From: Nemopilema nomurai
Taxonomy: Eukaryota; Cnidaria; Scyphozoa; Rhizostomeae; Rhizostomatidae
Assembly (NCBI GenBank): GCA_003864495.1
Contig: PEDN01001352.1
Span: forward strand, 868,001 to 932,000
Direction: 5' to 3'
DNA length: 64,000 bases
Shown here: piece after piece, positions 1 to 13,509 of the stretch
Layout: every line of letters begins with the position of its first letter
Numbering within the stretch: the stretch's first letter is position 1
Made by a program: the position numbers and the translations under genes
The notes under the pieces: model-generated
Database searches by the model: none
Told to the model about the DNA's origin: nothing
What the model saw: only the letters and a program-made list of their open reading frames with translations

Positions 1-586
1 CTGTAGAAAGATTTTAAGGATTTATTTTATAGTAAGTTCACTTCAGGTGTGGAAAACATTTGAAAGTTGTTCTATCCACTTTAAGGAGCAGCCATTCTGC
101 AGTCTGTGTATTCCAAGCATGTTTCACTTTGCTACTTTTGAGCTTTAAGCAGAGAATATGACCTTATTTATGTCATCAAATCTTTAATGCAAATCTTAAG
201 AAATTAACGATGTTTGTAATATTCTATTTCCTAAACAATAGAATGAAGAAGTGTTGTAAACATAAAAAATGAAAAAGGTTATTTTGCATCAAACAGCAAT
301 ATATGGATGAACACATCATCAATGAGAATGAAAGAATTTGGAGCAACTCGCAATTCATCAAATGCTGATTCAAATTGCTATACCTTCCAGAGAGGAATTC
401 ATCAGATTCTGTATTCATTCTAGTTGATAAACAGTGAAGTGTGTGAAGGGAAAATAAAAGATCCTATTTTCCAAGGAAACAATACACTTCCGTTTACGTC
501 TTCTTCCGTATTGGATAACAGGGTACAGAGAAGCACGCAAATTTTCTAGCAGCCTCAATCTGGTGCTCCACGTACGGTTTCTCAAA
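1..586. other. Upstream non-coding region of SCFD1
   Basis: No supported gene. It probably contains the 5' UTR and promoter of SCFD1 toward its right end. I see no TATA box at a convincing distance, and the transcription start cannot be placed. Confidence 0.4.
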
Positions 587-3500
587 ATGGCCGTCAGCTG
601 TAGACGAAAGCAAACTGGTAAGATAACGATTTAATCCAGGGAAGGGCTTGTAAGGCATTCATTGTAGATTTGATGAGAAAATTATACCTTTGCTAGTGTT
701 GGTCTATTCTGTTAAAATTTTATCATAAATGCATGACTTAGTTCAACAAAAAGCTTCCTCCACCTCTCTTGGCAAACAAATTTTCTTCTCTCTCCTATAA
801 AATTTGATAGTATTTACAGCAAATTTCCTTTCCACTTTTTGAATAAAATGATACCTGAGTGATTTTTAAAACTCTAACAAAAAAGAAAAGCCACATTTCC
901 AACTGCCAGTGATTTCTCAATTGATCATTTAAATGTTGTTCTCGTGTGACGATATCATGCCGTTCTAGCATGAGTTGGTTTGTTTATTGGCTTCACTGTT
1001 ATACAACATTATAATTCTGTAAATTCACAAAGAGTGGAAAATAAAATTTGTTAGGTAAACCTTTAGAATGAAAAAATAGAGACCGAAGTTTGTCTGCCCT
1101 TTTGAAACTTTGCCTGCAAGCCCCTCCTTGGCATAACAGTACTTTTCGATTTTTGCAAAGTAATGGCAAGAATTTTGCGTGTTTCTTCTAAAAATGGATA
1201 TATTTATCCATCATTTGCTTATTGTAAATTTATGGATATCATATGGATGCCATATTTTGCTATTATATTGTCAATTGATGAACTGGAAACACCCACATGG
1301 AAATGTGATATATGATCAAAGCTTTCTTCACAACTCATGCAAACCCTCTAACAATGCTTGGCTACATCCCAGTTTGCTAACATATTAATAAATGCTCCTA
1401 ATATATTTTTATCTTTGTTCTACAGAGGCACTGAAGCGCATGTTAAACTTGAATGAACCTGTCACGAAGCAACAAGTTAAGGAGCCAGTATGGAAGGTGC
1501 ATTTTCTTAGTTAAATATGATGTATTTTCAAGCCATTCTCTTGAAACTTGATTGTTAAAAGAAATTTTGATTAAAGTTGGCTGCTAGCTTGTTCTTATTT
1601 ATTTGTCAGCATATCATACAACCTATCAACTGTTGACCCCCATCAGAATATCCCAGTTGGACTTTCATTTACCCAATGTTGAGATGTAGCATTAGTCTCT
1701 CTTATGTCATAAAGCTACCATAATGTTTTGGGAAAAATCCTCTGTGACATTAGCAATATTTGCTAGGAAGGGTCCTTTCTTTTAACCCTAAAGTTGATAA
1801 TGAGCTCTTGAACAACTATTTTGGGTTTCAGGTACTTGTATATGACAGATTTGGACAAGATATCATCTCTCCATTACTAACAGTCAAGGAACTCAGGGAG
1901 CAAGGGATAACACTACATTTGTGAGTTTGAATCCCAACTAAGTATTTGTTTTCTGCCTTTTTACATGTCAATGGAGATGGAAATATAGCAATCACTGCTA
2001 GATTTATTAGTCTATTATGTGTTAGTATGCCTTGTTATGGGCTTGGCCATAAAGATTTATCAGATAGGCAGTTATAGGAGGATTTATCAGATAGGCACAT
2101 AGATGATACTGATATCACATAGATGTATGTGACAATAAATAACTTAGTGATGATAACTGCAAATTTTTTAAGTATACTTTAGGTCAAAGAATTTCTGCAT
2201 TGATTGATTAATTTGCCATGCTTTATAAAAATTAAGACATGAGAATTAGTTTTTGAATTTAGTTTCTATAAGATTAATTTTTGTTTTGAAAAAGCTATGT
2301 TTCATGACAAGTGCCTCTTTGGTTTTTTTTTAATTTTTTCTAAATAGCAGAAGATTAATAGGTCATTGCTGAAGTTGTGCTCAAAGTAGATATTCTTTTC
2401 AACAGGCAGTTACATTCAGATAGAGATGCTATTCCAGAAGCCCCCGCAATTTATTTTGTTTTTCCCACTGATGAGAATATCCAAAGAATATCACAGGTAT
2501 TTAAGCTATTTGTATGGTATTTTAAGGACCATCAAAGCTTTTGCAATCTGCATGACAAATACAACCATAGAAAATGTGTTGTAAAATTTGTATGTAATTA
2601 AAGGCCATCTAAGCAAAGAGTAAGGGAGAAGATGAGGTTATTTTTTACCAATAAGCAAAATTTGACAGATAGAAAACTTGATCAGTACTTGTTAGCATAT
2701 TAATTTTATTTTAAAGTCATATGTGCTCTTCAATAATTTATGATTATTCACTTTTACAGGATCTGAAGAAGAATCTCTATGAATCCTACTATTTCAACTT
2801 CATATCTGCAATATCAAGACACAAGCTTGAAGATCTTGCCACTTCAGCTCTTCAATATAGCTGTGCACCACAGATTAATAAGGTTCCATGTCACACATTA
2901 GTCAAATATATAGTTTGTGGATAAGTCAAGCATTTGTGATTTAATTTATAAAACTCTTTGAAGATATCTCTTGCAAAGGTATTTTTTAAAAGTAATAAAA
3001 ATATGTCCTTTAGTTGAAATACTATCTGGATTTTTAAATCCCAAACTGTTACTATATGATTCATAGAAAAGTCTCCACTTTGAGATTTTTTTCTGCACAC
3101 AGTCTTGAATCTTGAAACTTTCATTGCAGGTTTTTGATCAGTATCTTAATTTCATTTCACTTGAAGAAGATCTTTTTACTGTGAAGCACCATGATCGAGA
3201 TAGCATTTCATATTATGGTAAGTGTTGTGAAAGTATATTTTCCTAGAATCAATCTCTGACATCAAGTTTCTTATATCCCACCCTCCGAATTACTGTTCAC
3301 CTTTGGCAACCTTTGCATGGAAGTTATCGATGCATCCAGGTGCAATATGGATATTCAAGCATCTATATGCATTTACGTTTTACGAGCATAGTGTAGCAAG
3401 AACTGAGAACTGGGAAAAAACAATTAGCACTCTGATAAGCATGCAGGCTCTTTTATACTGCATAAAACTTTTAGAACAAAATAAACGATTCAAGTGAGAC

Positions 3501-6500
3501 ATTTTTGTGCATTTAAGAAGTTGTTTGTGAAGATCATTGTTATAAATGAAAGGAATTCCCACCAACATCTAAATTAGGCAAATTTGTTGGGTTCTTTTTT
3601 GAAGTTTCGTTTTTTTGTTCAAAGCACTCAATCGGTCTGGTGCAAGAGACACTGACATTGAAGCGATCAAGAACACGCTGGTAGATTGCTTGTTTTCTTT
3701 TCTCGTTACCCTAGGTTTGTACTGCTTATTCATGTTTGATCCTTAAGCATCCAGAAATGTTTCGTCAAAGCATCTTTGTCAGAAATAACCAAGATATCCA
3801 AGCCTTGCATCGTTACTAGTAGGGAGGGCGAGTCAAGACTCATTCATTGATTTATTGATTAATTAAGATCTTTGATTCATTGATCGATCGGGATCTGTGT
3901 TACTTTGATTGATCACGGTATGTGATTTATTGATTGATCAAGGTCTGAAAAACCTTAGCATTCACACCATGTTATAGCAAATTGTGTAGAATGGATCTGT
4001 AGACTTCTTGCATGATGACCACAAAGACCAAAAGAGAAGTCAACAGTGAGTGCAGGGAAATTTCCGAGTGCCTGATATTTTGAGTGATTGATATTTTGAG
4101 TTGTTATTAAATCAATTTCTTGCTTCTGCTTGGTTGTTTGAAATCAGCTAACCTGCCGGAGATGCCTCTGTTTCAAATTTTCAAGATTACATTTCTTATA
4201 TATTGTGTAAAAAATAATTTTAGCCAAAGAATTGCATTGTCCTTCGCGTCTTTTTATGATGACTTTGTACCAGATCACTGGTTAAAGTAAATGAGCTGGA
4301 GCACCCCCGAAGCCTACATCTTGTTACAAAATATTCAGCATATGAAAACATCTTTTTTAGGCGCCGTGCCTGTAATCAGATGCCCCAAAGGAAATGCGGC
4401 GGAGATGGTAGCAGAGGTCTGTCTGATTATTTGAAAATTTATAGGAGGAACAACAGCTGGGATCAATCATATCCAGTGCTTTATTACAAACTTTATTGTA
4501 AAGAGAACTTTGTCAGCATCATTTCCACTAGCGGATGGTCTTTGTTATGATAATTCACAGCTACTTAATCTGACTTTACGTCAATAAGTTATTTAAACAC
4601 AAAAGATTGGTGCTAAGTTGATTTCAATGCAAAGACTCATCTTTGCTCTTGTTGTTTCTGCAATGAACTCTTTTGTTTTTTTCCAATTTTAGAATTATTT
4701 ATACCCCCGTCGATATTGCCGTAACTCGTCTAACCACGAATTCCAAATTCCAGGGACTTGATAAGAAAATTAGAGAGAACCTGCGAGACAGAAATAGCTT
4801 GTTCACCACTGACATACAGTCCGGAGGATTTAGGTATGTCCATGGAGTACTGTTTCTTCATTAGGCGGTAATTTTACCAAATGCTAGAAATTTTTTTTAT
4901 CTCAGTGAGATTGTCACCACATTTTTAAGTTTTATTTGACTAGATTGTTGTGATTTGCAACGTTTTTAAAAGCATTTCTTCCTTTCGTGTGTTTCTTGCC
5001 GATTTTTTTTGTTAGTTTTTTTTCACGTTTAATCTTCGATGCTTTTGATGCAAAATTATTTGCTAAAACAAATTCAAGAAAGCCAAGAGATTGCATGCCC
5101 GCTTCACTTTAGGTTACATTCCAGCACATTTTCCTCAGAAATTATTTTCACTATCACGTCGTCTTCTAAAATCTGGCTTTCCCTTTCAGCTTCCACCGTC
5201 CTGTTTTGATCATTTTGGATCGCAATATTGACCTTTGTACCCCGTTACATCACACATGGACATATCAAGCTTTATGCCATGACATATTTGTAAGTGACGT
5301 AATTCAAATGTGCATTTGGTTTTAGGCAACCAAAAAGGTATTCATAACTTAACTTACTTGTCGTCTTTAGTTTTCGACGATTTTAAGGTTCATCAAGAAA
5401 TTGTGCCAAAAGCCAATCAATCAATACGTCATAGGCGATTCATGATGTAAACTTCTTGCTCAGTCGCTGAGAGAACATTTTATGAATTATAGGCCTGCAC
5501 GAGGGGATTCCCCAGGTCGATTGATTATGTTAAAGCATTGAATAGTTGTGCAAGTGAGTGCAATGCCGGGTGCCGAAAATGTCTGCGTGAAACATCGGTA
5601 GCAAAAGAAGCAATTCCATATCAATGAATTGCTTACTAAGCTTAAAATGATCTTGGTTGAACTATTTACGTCAACAGATTATGCTGAATGCTGTTTCCTA
5701 GTTGTCAAATAGTAAAATAAAGGCCTGATTTTCCTCACTATAGGACTTAAAGTTGAATCGAGTTGCTGTTTCCGAACCAATCGCAAGCTCAACTGAGAGC
5801 CTCCCGCAAAAGAAAAATGAGAAAAAGTACGATTTGGCTTCCAGCGACAAATTCTGGTCACAACATAAGTTGAGGTCAGTGAGACAATTATAAATGTAGC
5901 AGTTCAGTAATGACAGTTTTTACTTTTCGGTCTATGAAGAATTTGAGTTCATGCTTTTTGCGTTGACTGTTAAGCATATCTGATTATCAAAGAAGAATTG
6001 CAGTTCCTTTTCTGGTTTGTTTTCTAGTCCGTTTCCCAACGTAGCCGAGTCGATTCAAAAGGAACTTGATGATTATCGGTCTTCGGAGGAAGAAGTGAAG
6101 AAATTAAAAAATGTCATGGTATGTGAATGATGTACGAATGCAATTTGAAACGCTTTGATGGTCACTTCTAACTCATTTCCACCTTTCTCTCAATAACATT
6201 CCCTTTGGGGTAGGGGCACTATCTAATTGCCCTCTCCTTTTCTAATCTAATCTTTCAAGCTCAAAGGTAGTTGCTGATGCATCTCATTCTTTCTTAGCCA
6301 TCATTTTGATTTTACGGACACTCACCGGGGAGCCCCTCTTTTTATTTTGTCCCTTTTATTCGTACATTTCCACTGTCCACTGTAGTTTTTCTCTCTGTCT
6401 CAAGACTTTATGTATTGGTGCATGAGGTGAATAAAATGTTTTAATGCTCCCTGATTTAATCTCTGATCATTTCTGGGTGGTGCCTTTGTTTGTTTTTTTG

Positions 6501-9500
6501 GACTACACTTTGTCTGAAGTGTCTCTACACTCTGCAGGGTGTTACTGTTGAAGAGGAGGAGATGATGGAGAATTATTGGACCGACAATACAGCGAAACTG
6601 ACTTCGGCTGTGAGGTGAGGTTGTATTGGCCGTATCTAGATCAATCACTGAAGCCACTTTCAAAGAGCGTTATGTATCTCTGTTAGAATGATTTTTGTAT
6701 TGGCAGCTATATGACTGGCGATTTTATGTGTGTTGACAAGTTCAAATGCAAATCGGAGATTTAAATGAAAGCTGTGAGGCTGGACTACTCATGGAGTACC
6801 AAGGTTTAAATTGATCATTAATCGATGATTGATCATTAATCATCGATGATTGATCATTAATCATCGATGATTGATCATTAATCATCGATAATTGATCACT
6901 AATGATTGATCATTGATCATTTCTGAAATGAGAGGCAGTGTTGATCACGGCGAACTCTGATTTACTGGTAGTCTAGATACTGAAATTGAGAGTCCGCTCT
7001 TCTTGTATGCCTTGGTGTTGATTGCAAGATTTCTCCGTAACCGGAAAGCAACCCTTATTTTAATTTGTGTGCATTTTTCAGCTCATTGCCAGAACTGCTA
7101 GAAAAGAAGCGAATGATTGATATGCATACAAATATTGCCACTGCAATGCTTGAACATATTAAGGTAAGGCGATCGGTTCTACCACAGCATTTGTAAAGCG
7201 CGTATTATGGTGGCTTGGCTCTGTTGCTGCGTTTTTGTCTGTGTCTAGCCTCGTTTTTGGATGCTATTTTAGATGGTATTAACGAGACAAGATTTTCGAA
7301 ATGTCATAATTATGTTTTCTTATTTCGCTGACAACGGGCTTTTGCTGCCTATAAAAAGGACCAATTGTAAATGTCAGCTTGCTAAACTGTTGCCATTAAA
7401 AGTGCAGAAGTTGCTTTACCTAACTGTATGTAAAGATGATAGAATGTTCTGATTGGCAACACTACTTTTTTGAAAATTTTGACATCGTTTTATTGTATTA
7501 TTTGAAGGACTTAAAGTCTAACATCTTTCAAAAATTTGTATGCAACCTCTATTTGCTACCTCTATTGCAATTCTACTTTTCATTTTTAGGCCAGAAAGCT
7601 AGATATCTACTTCGAAAGCGAGGAAAAGATTATGAGTAAATCGTCAACGGTATGGTTGAGTGGCCAATCGCATCATTTTTTGTCATTTGTGTTTTTCAAT
7701 CAGTCATAGGTTGTCAGAGAATCTGCTGATAGCAGTGTCTCCTTCTGAACGAATCACAATTGAATTATTGCCGTGCATTCAATTGCTGATGTTTTTTGTT
7801 GTCTTAAGCACGACAGAATGCGCAAGTGCTTAGATGTATTTTCACAATAAGAGCAAAGTAAGGATAAATGTTTTCCTATCGCTGTCTTTCAATTTGATGA
7901 AAATTCTTGTCTATCTTGATGACAGGACAAATCTGTGTTGGAAATTATTCAAGATCCAGAAGGTAAATAATTCTTTTTTTGAATCAAAATTTAGGTCACC
8001 ATATGATTTTATCCGGATCATTGATACCGCATTAGAAGAAAGAAATTTGCGAAAAACATCTTAGTGAATGGCACTGTTTTTGTTCAAATCATCATAGCAG
8101 CCGATGTGACTACTTAGTGCTTTGCTTGCATATTAAACTGCAAGCATCTGACGTAAAATGGCTTCGAGACTGCTTAGTCTGAGATGCCAGCGGTGATTTT
8201 AATACCGTTCATTGGTTTAAAAAAGCCCTCCCTCATTAGAGATTCTTTTTCTAATACTAGATTATGTGGCTTCTACTTCACTATGTTGAAATATTTATGT
8301 TAATTTGTTATAAGTGCTCTCTAGTTTATTTCATGTACTCTGAAAACGGATATTTTACAGTCCTCATGTGAAATTTTTGCCAATTTTTCTTTTAGCTACT
8401 AAGTTTTTGATCAATTAAGTTTGTTATATTTACATTTTAACTACCGAATTCTTGCAAGTAAGATTACTGCCATGCTCTTTTACGTATCAATGAGTTACTG
8501 TTTTGGTAACCGGTGATTAAACTCATATTTTGTTTATATTCAGTATTGTATGCTTTATTAACAGCTGGCTCTTGTGATGACAAACTAAGACTGTTCATCA
8601 TTTATTACATATCTTCACCTACTTTATCGAATGTAAGTAAATAGGTGACTTTATTGTGTTCCTTATTATATGCTAAAATTTTGATATTATTTGCTAAAGT
8701 ACATTTACCATAAAGTGTTGCCAAGCCCGACGTGGGTTTGTTCATTTCCATTTAAAGCTTGTCTTTAAATGTTCAACTGTAAGGAAGCAATTAGTTCACA
8801 ATCGATGGTGTTCGATAATCAAATTTAACTAAACCATGTGAATTTTTTTAAAGTTCCTGTTTTTTGAATATTTAAACTCAGGTTGAATCGATTTCAGTTG
8901 CATTTTTGTATCATCACGTTGAAGGTACTTAGTAGTAGTTTGTGGTAGTGGAACATTTCCAATCCAACCCTGAAGAAAATCTTAGTTTAGGCTCTTATTT
9001 ACTACAATCAATGCCAAACTCTTTTTCTTTTTCGAACAGGACGATTACGAACAGTACTTGTCGGCTCTTGCAAAAGCTGGTTGCGACGAAAGTCGTCTGT
9101 CCGCTGCAGAATATGTACGAAAATGGAAGTAAGTCAATGCCCATGTTTTTGTTTTTAACCTGGTAATGATGTAGACAGTGGTAATGGCCTATGCTTCAAA
9201 AACTGTAGTTGTTGATTTTTTTACACGGTAATTTGTGGAAGAGCAAAATACACCCTTTGAAGAAAGTTCCAGCCAGTTGACTTTGTTCTAAAGAGGGTAG
9301 TTTTTCTTTAGAAAAGCTCGCCAGTACCGAATTAGGTTTGTCAATTTGAAATATCACCGCTGTTAGCTCTTAAAATAACTAAGCTGTATAATTCCACAGC
9401 TGTTTCAGTATATTTCCTTGATGCTAGTTACACATGGTATTAATACAATATGAAAGTTCCTTCAAGTGTATTGGAGTCCTTCAATGCCTTTGGCTGCCAA

Positions 9501-11902
9501 CCGGCCTTGGTATGTTTTGCTGGGTTGTGGCAAAAACTCAGAAATACTTTCCTCAACAGAGCCTTTGCAAAAGTTGCATCAGGACCAATTCAAACTGGAA
9601 GTGGGCAAAGTACCTACAGGTAAGCCTTAGCCACAATTTTGCATATTCAATTATATGCGGTGCTAGAGAGTCTAGGCAGAAAATCTTTCAAAGGACTTAT
9701 ATATTTATTAATTGTCTAGTTCTGATCATGGTTAAAGTCTAAATTATGTACACATGATCATCTATCCATTTTGTTGATCCTGTGAGCTCTTGATTCTGGG
9801 CATGACTGATTTTGTTTGAAGCTTCTTTTCAGTAAAGTTTAAAATCGTAAAAACAAGTTTATTAAATAATGATCCATCCCTAAAGTGTCAATATCTTGCT
9901 TGGCTTTGCTTCTAGCGCAATGTTTTCTCGAATCATGAGCACGGGATCGCAATTCGTGATGGAAGGTGTTAAAAGTTTAGTCGTCGGTAACAAGGTAATT
10001 GGCCATGTTTTCTCTTTTGAATGTTCTGCAAGGTTATTTGCCACTATTTTACGATTCTCTCTATTCGTTCACGTGCATCTGTTCCTTTCTCTGAGAATTC
10101 AGGGCTTTGATAGATAAGCCTAGCAATGTCTTTGGAACGAAGATTTCTCAACTGGGACCTACTTTTTACACCGTTAAAGCCTACTGTTATGAATGAGGAT
10201 TGAAGAGGGAAGCTGAATTTAGTTTGAAGGACAAGGCGTAATTTTTCCATTTGTTTAGCGATTTTAGTTCAATGGTTGTTCTGAATCGCCAGTCCACATT
10301 GGGAAAGAAGCACACTTGCACACCTCTTTGGTACACCATCCTAGTCTTGATTCTATTGCTATTCTTGTGACTAAACTCCGCAACTTTTATCACCACAACT
10401 ATTCATATTTTGGATTAGCAACTCGCATGACTTTATGGGTAGCCAAATGTGACAGTTGAAGTATGCTCCCCCTTTCAGAATCTACCTATTACTCGAATCG
10501 TCGATTCAATCATGGAGCAAAAGTCTAGCCAGGTGAATTCATTGTTTTATTTAATGCTACTGAAGTTGGAGGCGGTTGAAAGAATTCTGCTGCCTAAAAA
10601 TTATACCCCAGTCTATTGGTTTTTTAAAATTTTCAACTCACAATGCACCATCTAATTTTTTTTCTTTCATATTGATGAACTCTTCCAGTAAAAAGGATTT
10701 AATACGTTAAAGGCTACTTGCCTTCTTGTTTGTATTTTTTAATAACTTTTTGTAGGAAACTGAAGACTACAGATACTTTGATCCAAAAATGTTGCGGGCT
10801 TCTGATAGTTCAAATATACCTCGAAACAAGACGCCGTTTAACGAAGTAAGGCCCAAGATTTTCTCTGCCTTTTCGACATCTTATTACTTTCAAGTGATTA
10901 ATCTTCCCCTTGAAGCCTCCATTAGAAAGAAGACAACTGAATTTATGACTGGTTTTGCTCTTTTAATGCAAACGTCGGTGTTTCTTGTCGTAGGCAATAG
11001 TTTTCATGGTCGGTGGTGGCAACTACATCGAATATGCCAATCTGCTTAGCTATGAGAAGGTTTGTACGCTAAGTTTTGTCATTCTCCTTCTCGGAACCAA
11101 GCTCTTCTTGTGGATTTCTCCTCAAGTCAAGGATCTTTTTCATTTACAACGGATTAGAGAGATTTATATCATATTTTGCGTTGAATTCATGTAACATTGG
11201 AGGCTTCCATGCACTTCTGGGACCCAACATCTTTCGTCTACAAAGCCACTCAGTGAATATCAAGCTGTTGTCACATTCTCCACCATATTAGGGCCCAGGT
11301 ACGTTTATTAGAGCGCCAAATTTATTTAAATTTCTTTATACTTTCAATTAGCGACAAAATTCATCATCAAAGAAGATTATTTACGGGTGCAGCGAACTTC
11401 TGAATGCATCGCAATTCCTCACGCAGGTAACTTTGTTTTTTCTTTATTTTATTGTTTATCGTGTTTTTGAAACTCGAAAATAGTGAAAATAGTTTTATTT
11501 ATTAATATATGATATCAACATGACTTATGCGGAGCTTAATGTCTTTGAAAGTAGTTTTCACGTGAAATAGTGCCTTATAACTCTGTCATAGCTTTATTCA
11601 TGATTCTGATTGTTTTGCCGATCACCATTATTTCCAACCCTTAGGGTTAATTGCTAACAACAGCTTATTGAGTTATGGTGCCTTTCCAAAATGCAATATG
11701 TGTCAAAGCAATTGGTCTTTGTACCCCGTAATGCCTCAACGCTTACCCCGAGAAAGTACAGGTAAACGCGCGATCGAAACTCCTGAAGTAAATGCTATTT
11801 AAAGATTCACTACATTAGCTTTGATAATTGAACCTTTCATTGCTAAGGAATGCCTTTTCCTTACAGCTCTCGCATTTGGGAGAAGAAAAACTTCAAGAGT
11901 AA
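587..11902 (+). CDS. SCFD1: Sec1 family domain-containing protein 1 (Sly1 homologue), complete, 25 exons
   Basis: Role (family knowledge): Sly1/SCFD1 is a Sec1/Munc18 protein that binds syntaxin-5-type SNAREs and promotes ER-Golgi vesicle fusion on the cytosolic face. Exons read here: 587-617, 1426-1496, 1832-1920, 2406-2496, 2760-2882, 3130-3217, 3625-3714, 4361-4416, 4754-4833, 5190-5289, 5744-5874, 6028-6118, 6538-6614, 7082-7163, 7590-7649, 7926-7962, 8565-8632, 9040-9128, 9560-9619, 9916-9994, 10479-10532, 10756-10845, 10994-11059, 11352-11426, 11867-11902. They total 1914 nt (637 aa), close to the roughly 640 aa of vertebrate SCFD1. All junctions are GT-AG and in phase. Diagnostic blocks: [16 protein letters not shown] near residues 35-50, [79 protein letters not shown] and, near the C-terminus, [11 protein letters not shown] and [12 protein letters not shown]. 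The start at 587 follows the family: the QT-ALKRMLN block begins about ten residues in. No truncation or frameshift seen. Confidence 0.97.
3838..3955. repeat. Degenerate ATTGATTGATC-rich intronic repeat
   Basis: Imperfect repeats of TTGATT/GATCAA words occur in the SCFD1 intron between exons 7 and 8. They are similar in word content to the array at 6810-6921 but more decayed. No coding potential. Confidence 0.45.
6810..6921. repeat. Short tandem array of a self-complementary ~21-bp unit
   Basis: Inside the SCFD1 intron between exons 13 and 14, a unit built from TGATCATTAATCATCGATGAT repeats about five times and then degenerates. Each unit contains ATCGAT and TGATCA palindromes, so the array can form hairpins. 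It lies well inside the intron and does not touch a splice site. Confidence 0.85.
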
Positions 11903-13509
11903 GAGAAGGGCTCATATATCGATGGGGCTCATCGTCTGCAAAGCTCTGCCAGAATCTTTATCAGGGGTACATGCCATCTTTCATATTTATTTGCTCCTTT
12001 GATGCCATCTGAACAAGTCAAGTAGAAGCTTTGCTTTAATAGCAAGTGTCGGATAACTGAGCAGTGAGCATAACTGATCACACTTTCCTGGGCTATTTCA
12101 GTCCCCAACATGTTTCGTGCGGAAAATTTTTAGCAGCTGAAGAGCATATATTTGCATACAATAGTCTCGAGTGATGTAATTTGTAAGCCAATTTCCAAAT
12201 GACCTTACCCATTATTTATCATACAATCCTTGATTTATCGAACCTTTTAGCAGCTAAAATTTATGTCTTAACATACACTTAATTCGTACCGCTCTCTAGG
12301 ATGCTTTTTTGCCAAGGTCGATACATAGATGTCATTTGCAAATTCAGACAATAAAAATAAGTCCCCATTTCAAAATTGTTGATGTTGGCGCCAGTTCCAG
12401 ATACAGTGCCAATGATGCGTCTTCTGTATGAAGTAAATATATTGGCCACTTTCTACTTTCAAAATCGATTCGTGGACCCCGAGTAAGATCACTGTATATT
12501 GTTGATAATTACAACGTACAATTTATCAAAGTGTTTCCGAATTAAGAATTATTATTATTGATAACGAGTAGAGAGTAGAAAGGCTTGAATTGTTTGCTTA
12601 CTTGCTCTACCATTCTCTTCAATCCATGAAAAGTTACAACTAATGGAAAGCAATCAAGCTCTTGTTATAAGCTGATCGTAATTTTTTATAAGACTTAATT
12701 TTGAGACCTTTGAGATTATGATTGAAGGTGCCATATCTTTTCATCAAACAAGCTTCCAATTATGATCCTATGACTCATTTCTATGCTAATCATTCGGATT
12801 AAGAAAGTTGCAAAGGCTAGGCTTTAATAATAATAATCTGGGGACGTCATTCCTAAAATTGGGGCCCTGTTGTTGTGGCAAATAATACACGTAAGGTAAA
12901 ATAGGTCCAATATATGACATGTTTGTAGAGAGTGCAGAAAAATTTCGTAAGAAATCCTGTTGCCCATAACAGTAGTAATGTATAGTACCAATTTTCTCCT
13001 TAACTCAAGTTTTCTTCTTGTTTATTGCTAGAGTGTTTGTTTTTAGGCCCATATCAAATCCTCTGGGTGTAAGTAGATGAAAGACTACTTCGTGCATTAA
13101 ACCAGAGCAGCTAACTACGTCTTTCTTTTTTGGTAAATTATGCACCATTTTTGTCACATATACTAACTTGGCACTAAAAATTCCTATCCAAGAGTTCCTC
13201 GCAAAGTGGATTTGCTCTGGTTTCTTGAAAAGGATAACATTGTCTATGGAATTAGAGCTAAAAAGTTCTCTGTTCAAACTAGTTGCATTTTGTAGCTTTC
13301 TATGGCTACAAACAGCCAGGGTTCACTTATAAGGGACTTTTCCTATCAAAGGCACATAATTTAAGGGCAAATTGAAACAGCCACTTGGGGACAGAGTATC
13401 GATCAGAGACAGGCGCAGAATCAGCAATTACTGTAATAATGATCAAACATTGTTGATTTAAGGCATAAATTTTGCTTAAGATTATTGATCTGTCTACAGT
13501 TGCAAGATG
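11903..13509. other. Intergenic gap between convergent SCFD1 and protease genes
   Basis: It holds the 3' UTRs of two convergent genes. A TTTATT at 13021-13026 (AATAAA on the minus strand) could be the poly(A) signal of the protease. No other gene or recognisable repeat was seen. Confidence 0.5.
12350..12355 (+). terminator. Candidate SCFD1 polyadenylation signal
   Basis: AATAAA lies about 450 nt after the SCFD1 stop codon. It is the clearest plus-strand signal in the gap before the convergent protease gene. The cleavage site cannot be placed from sequence alone. Confidence 0.4.
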
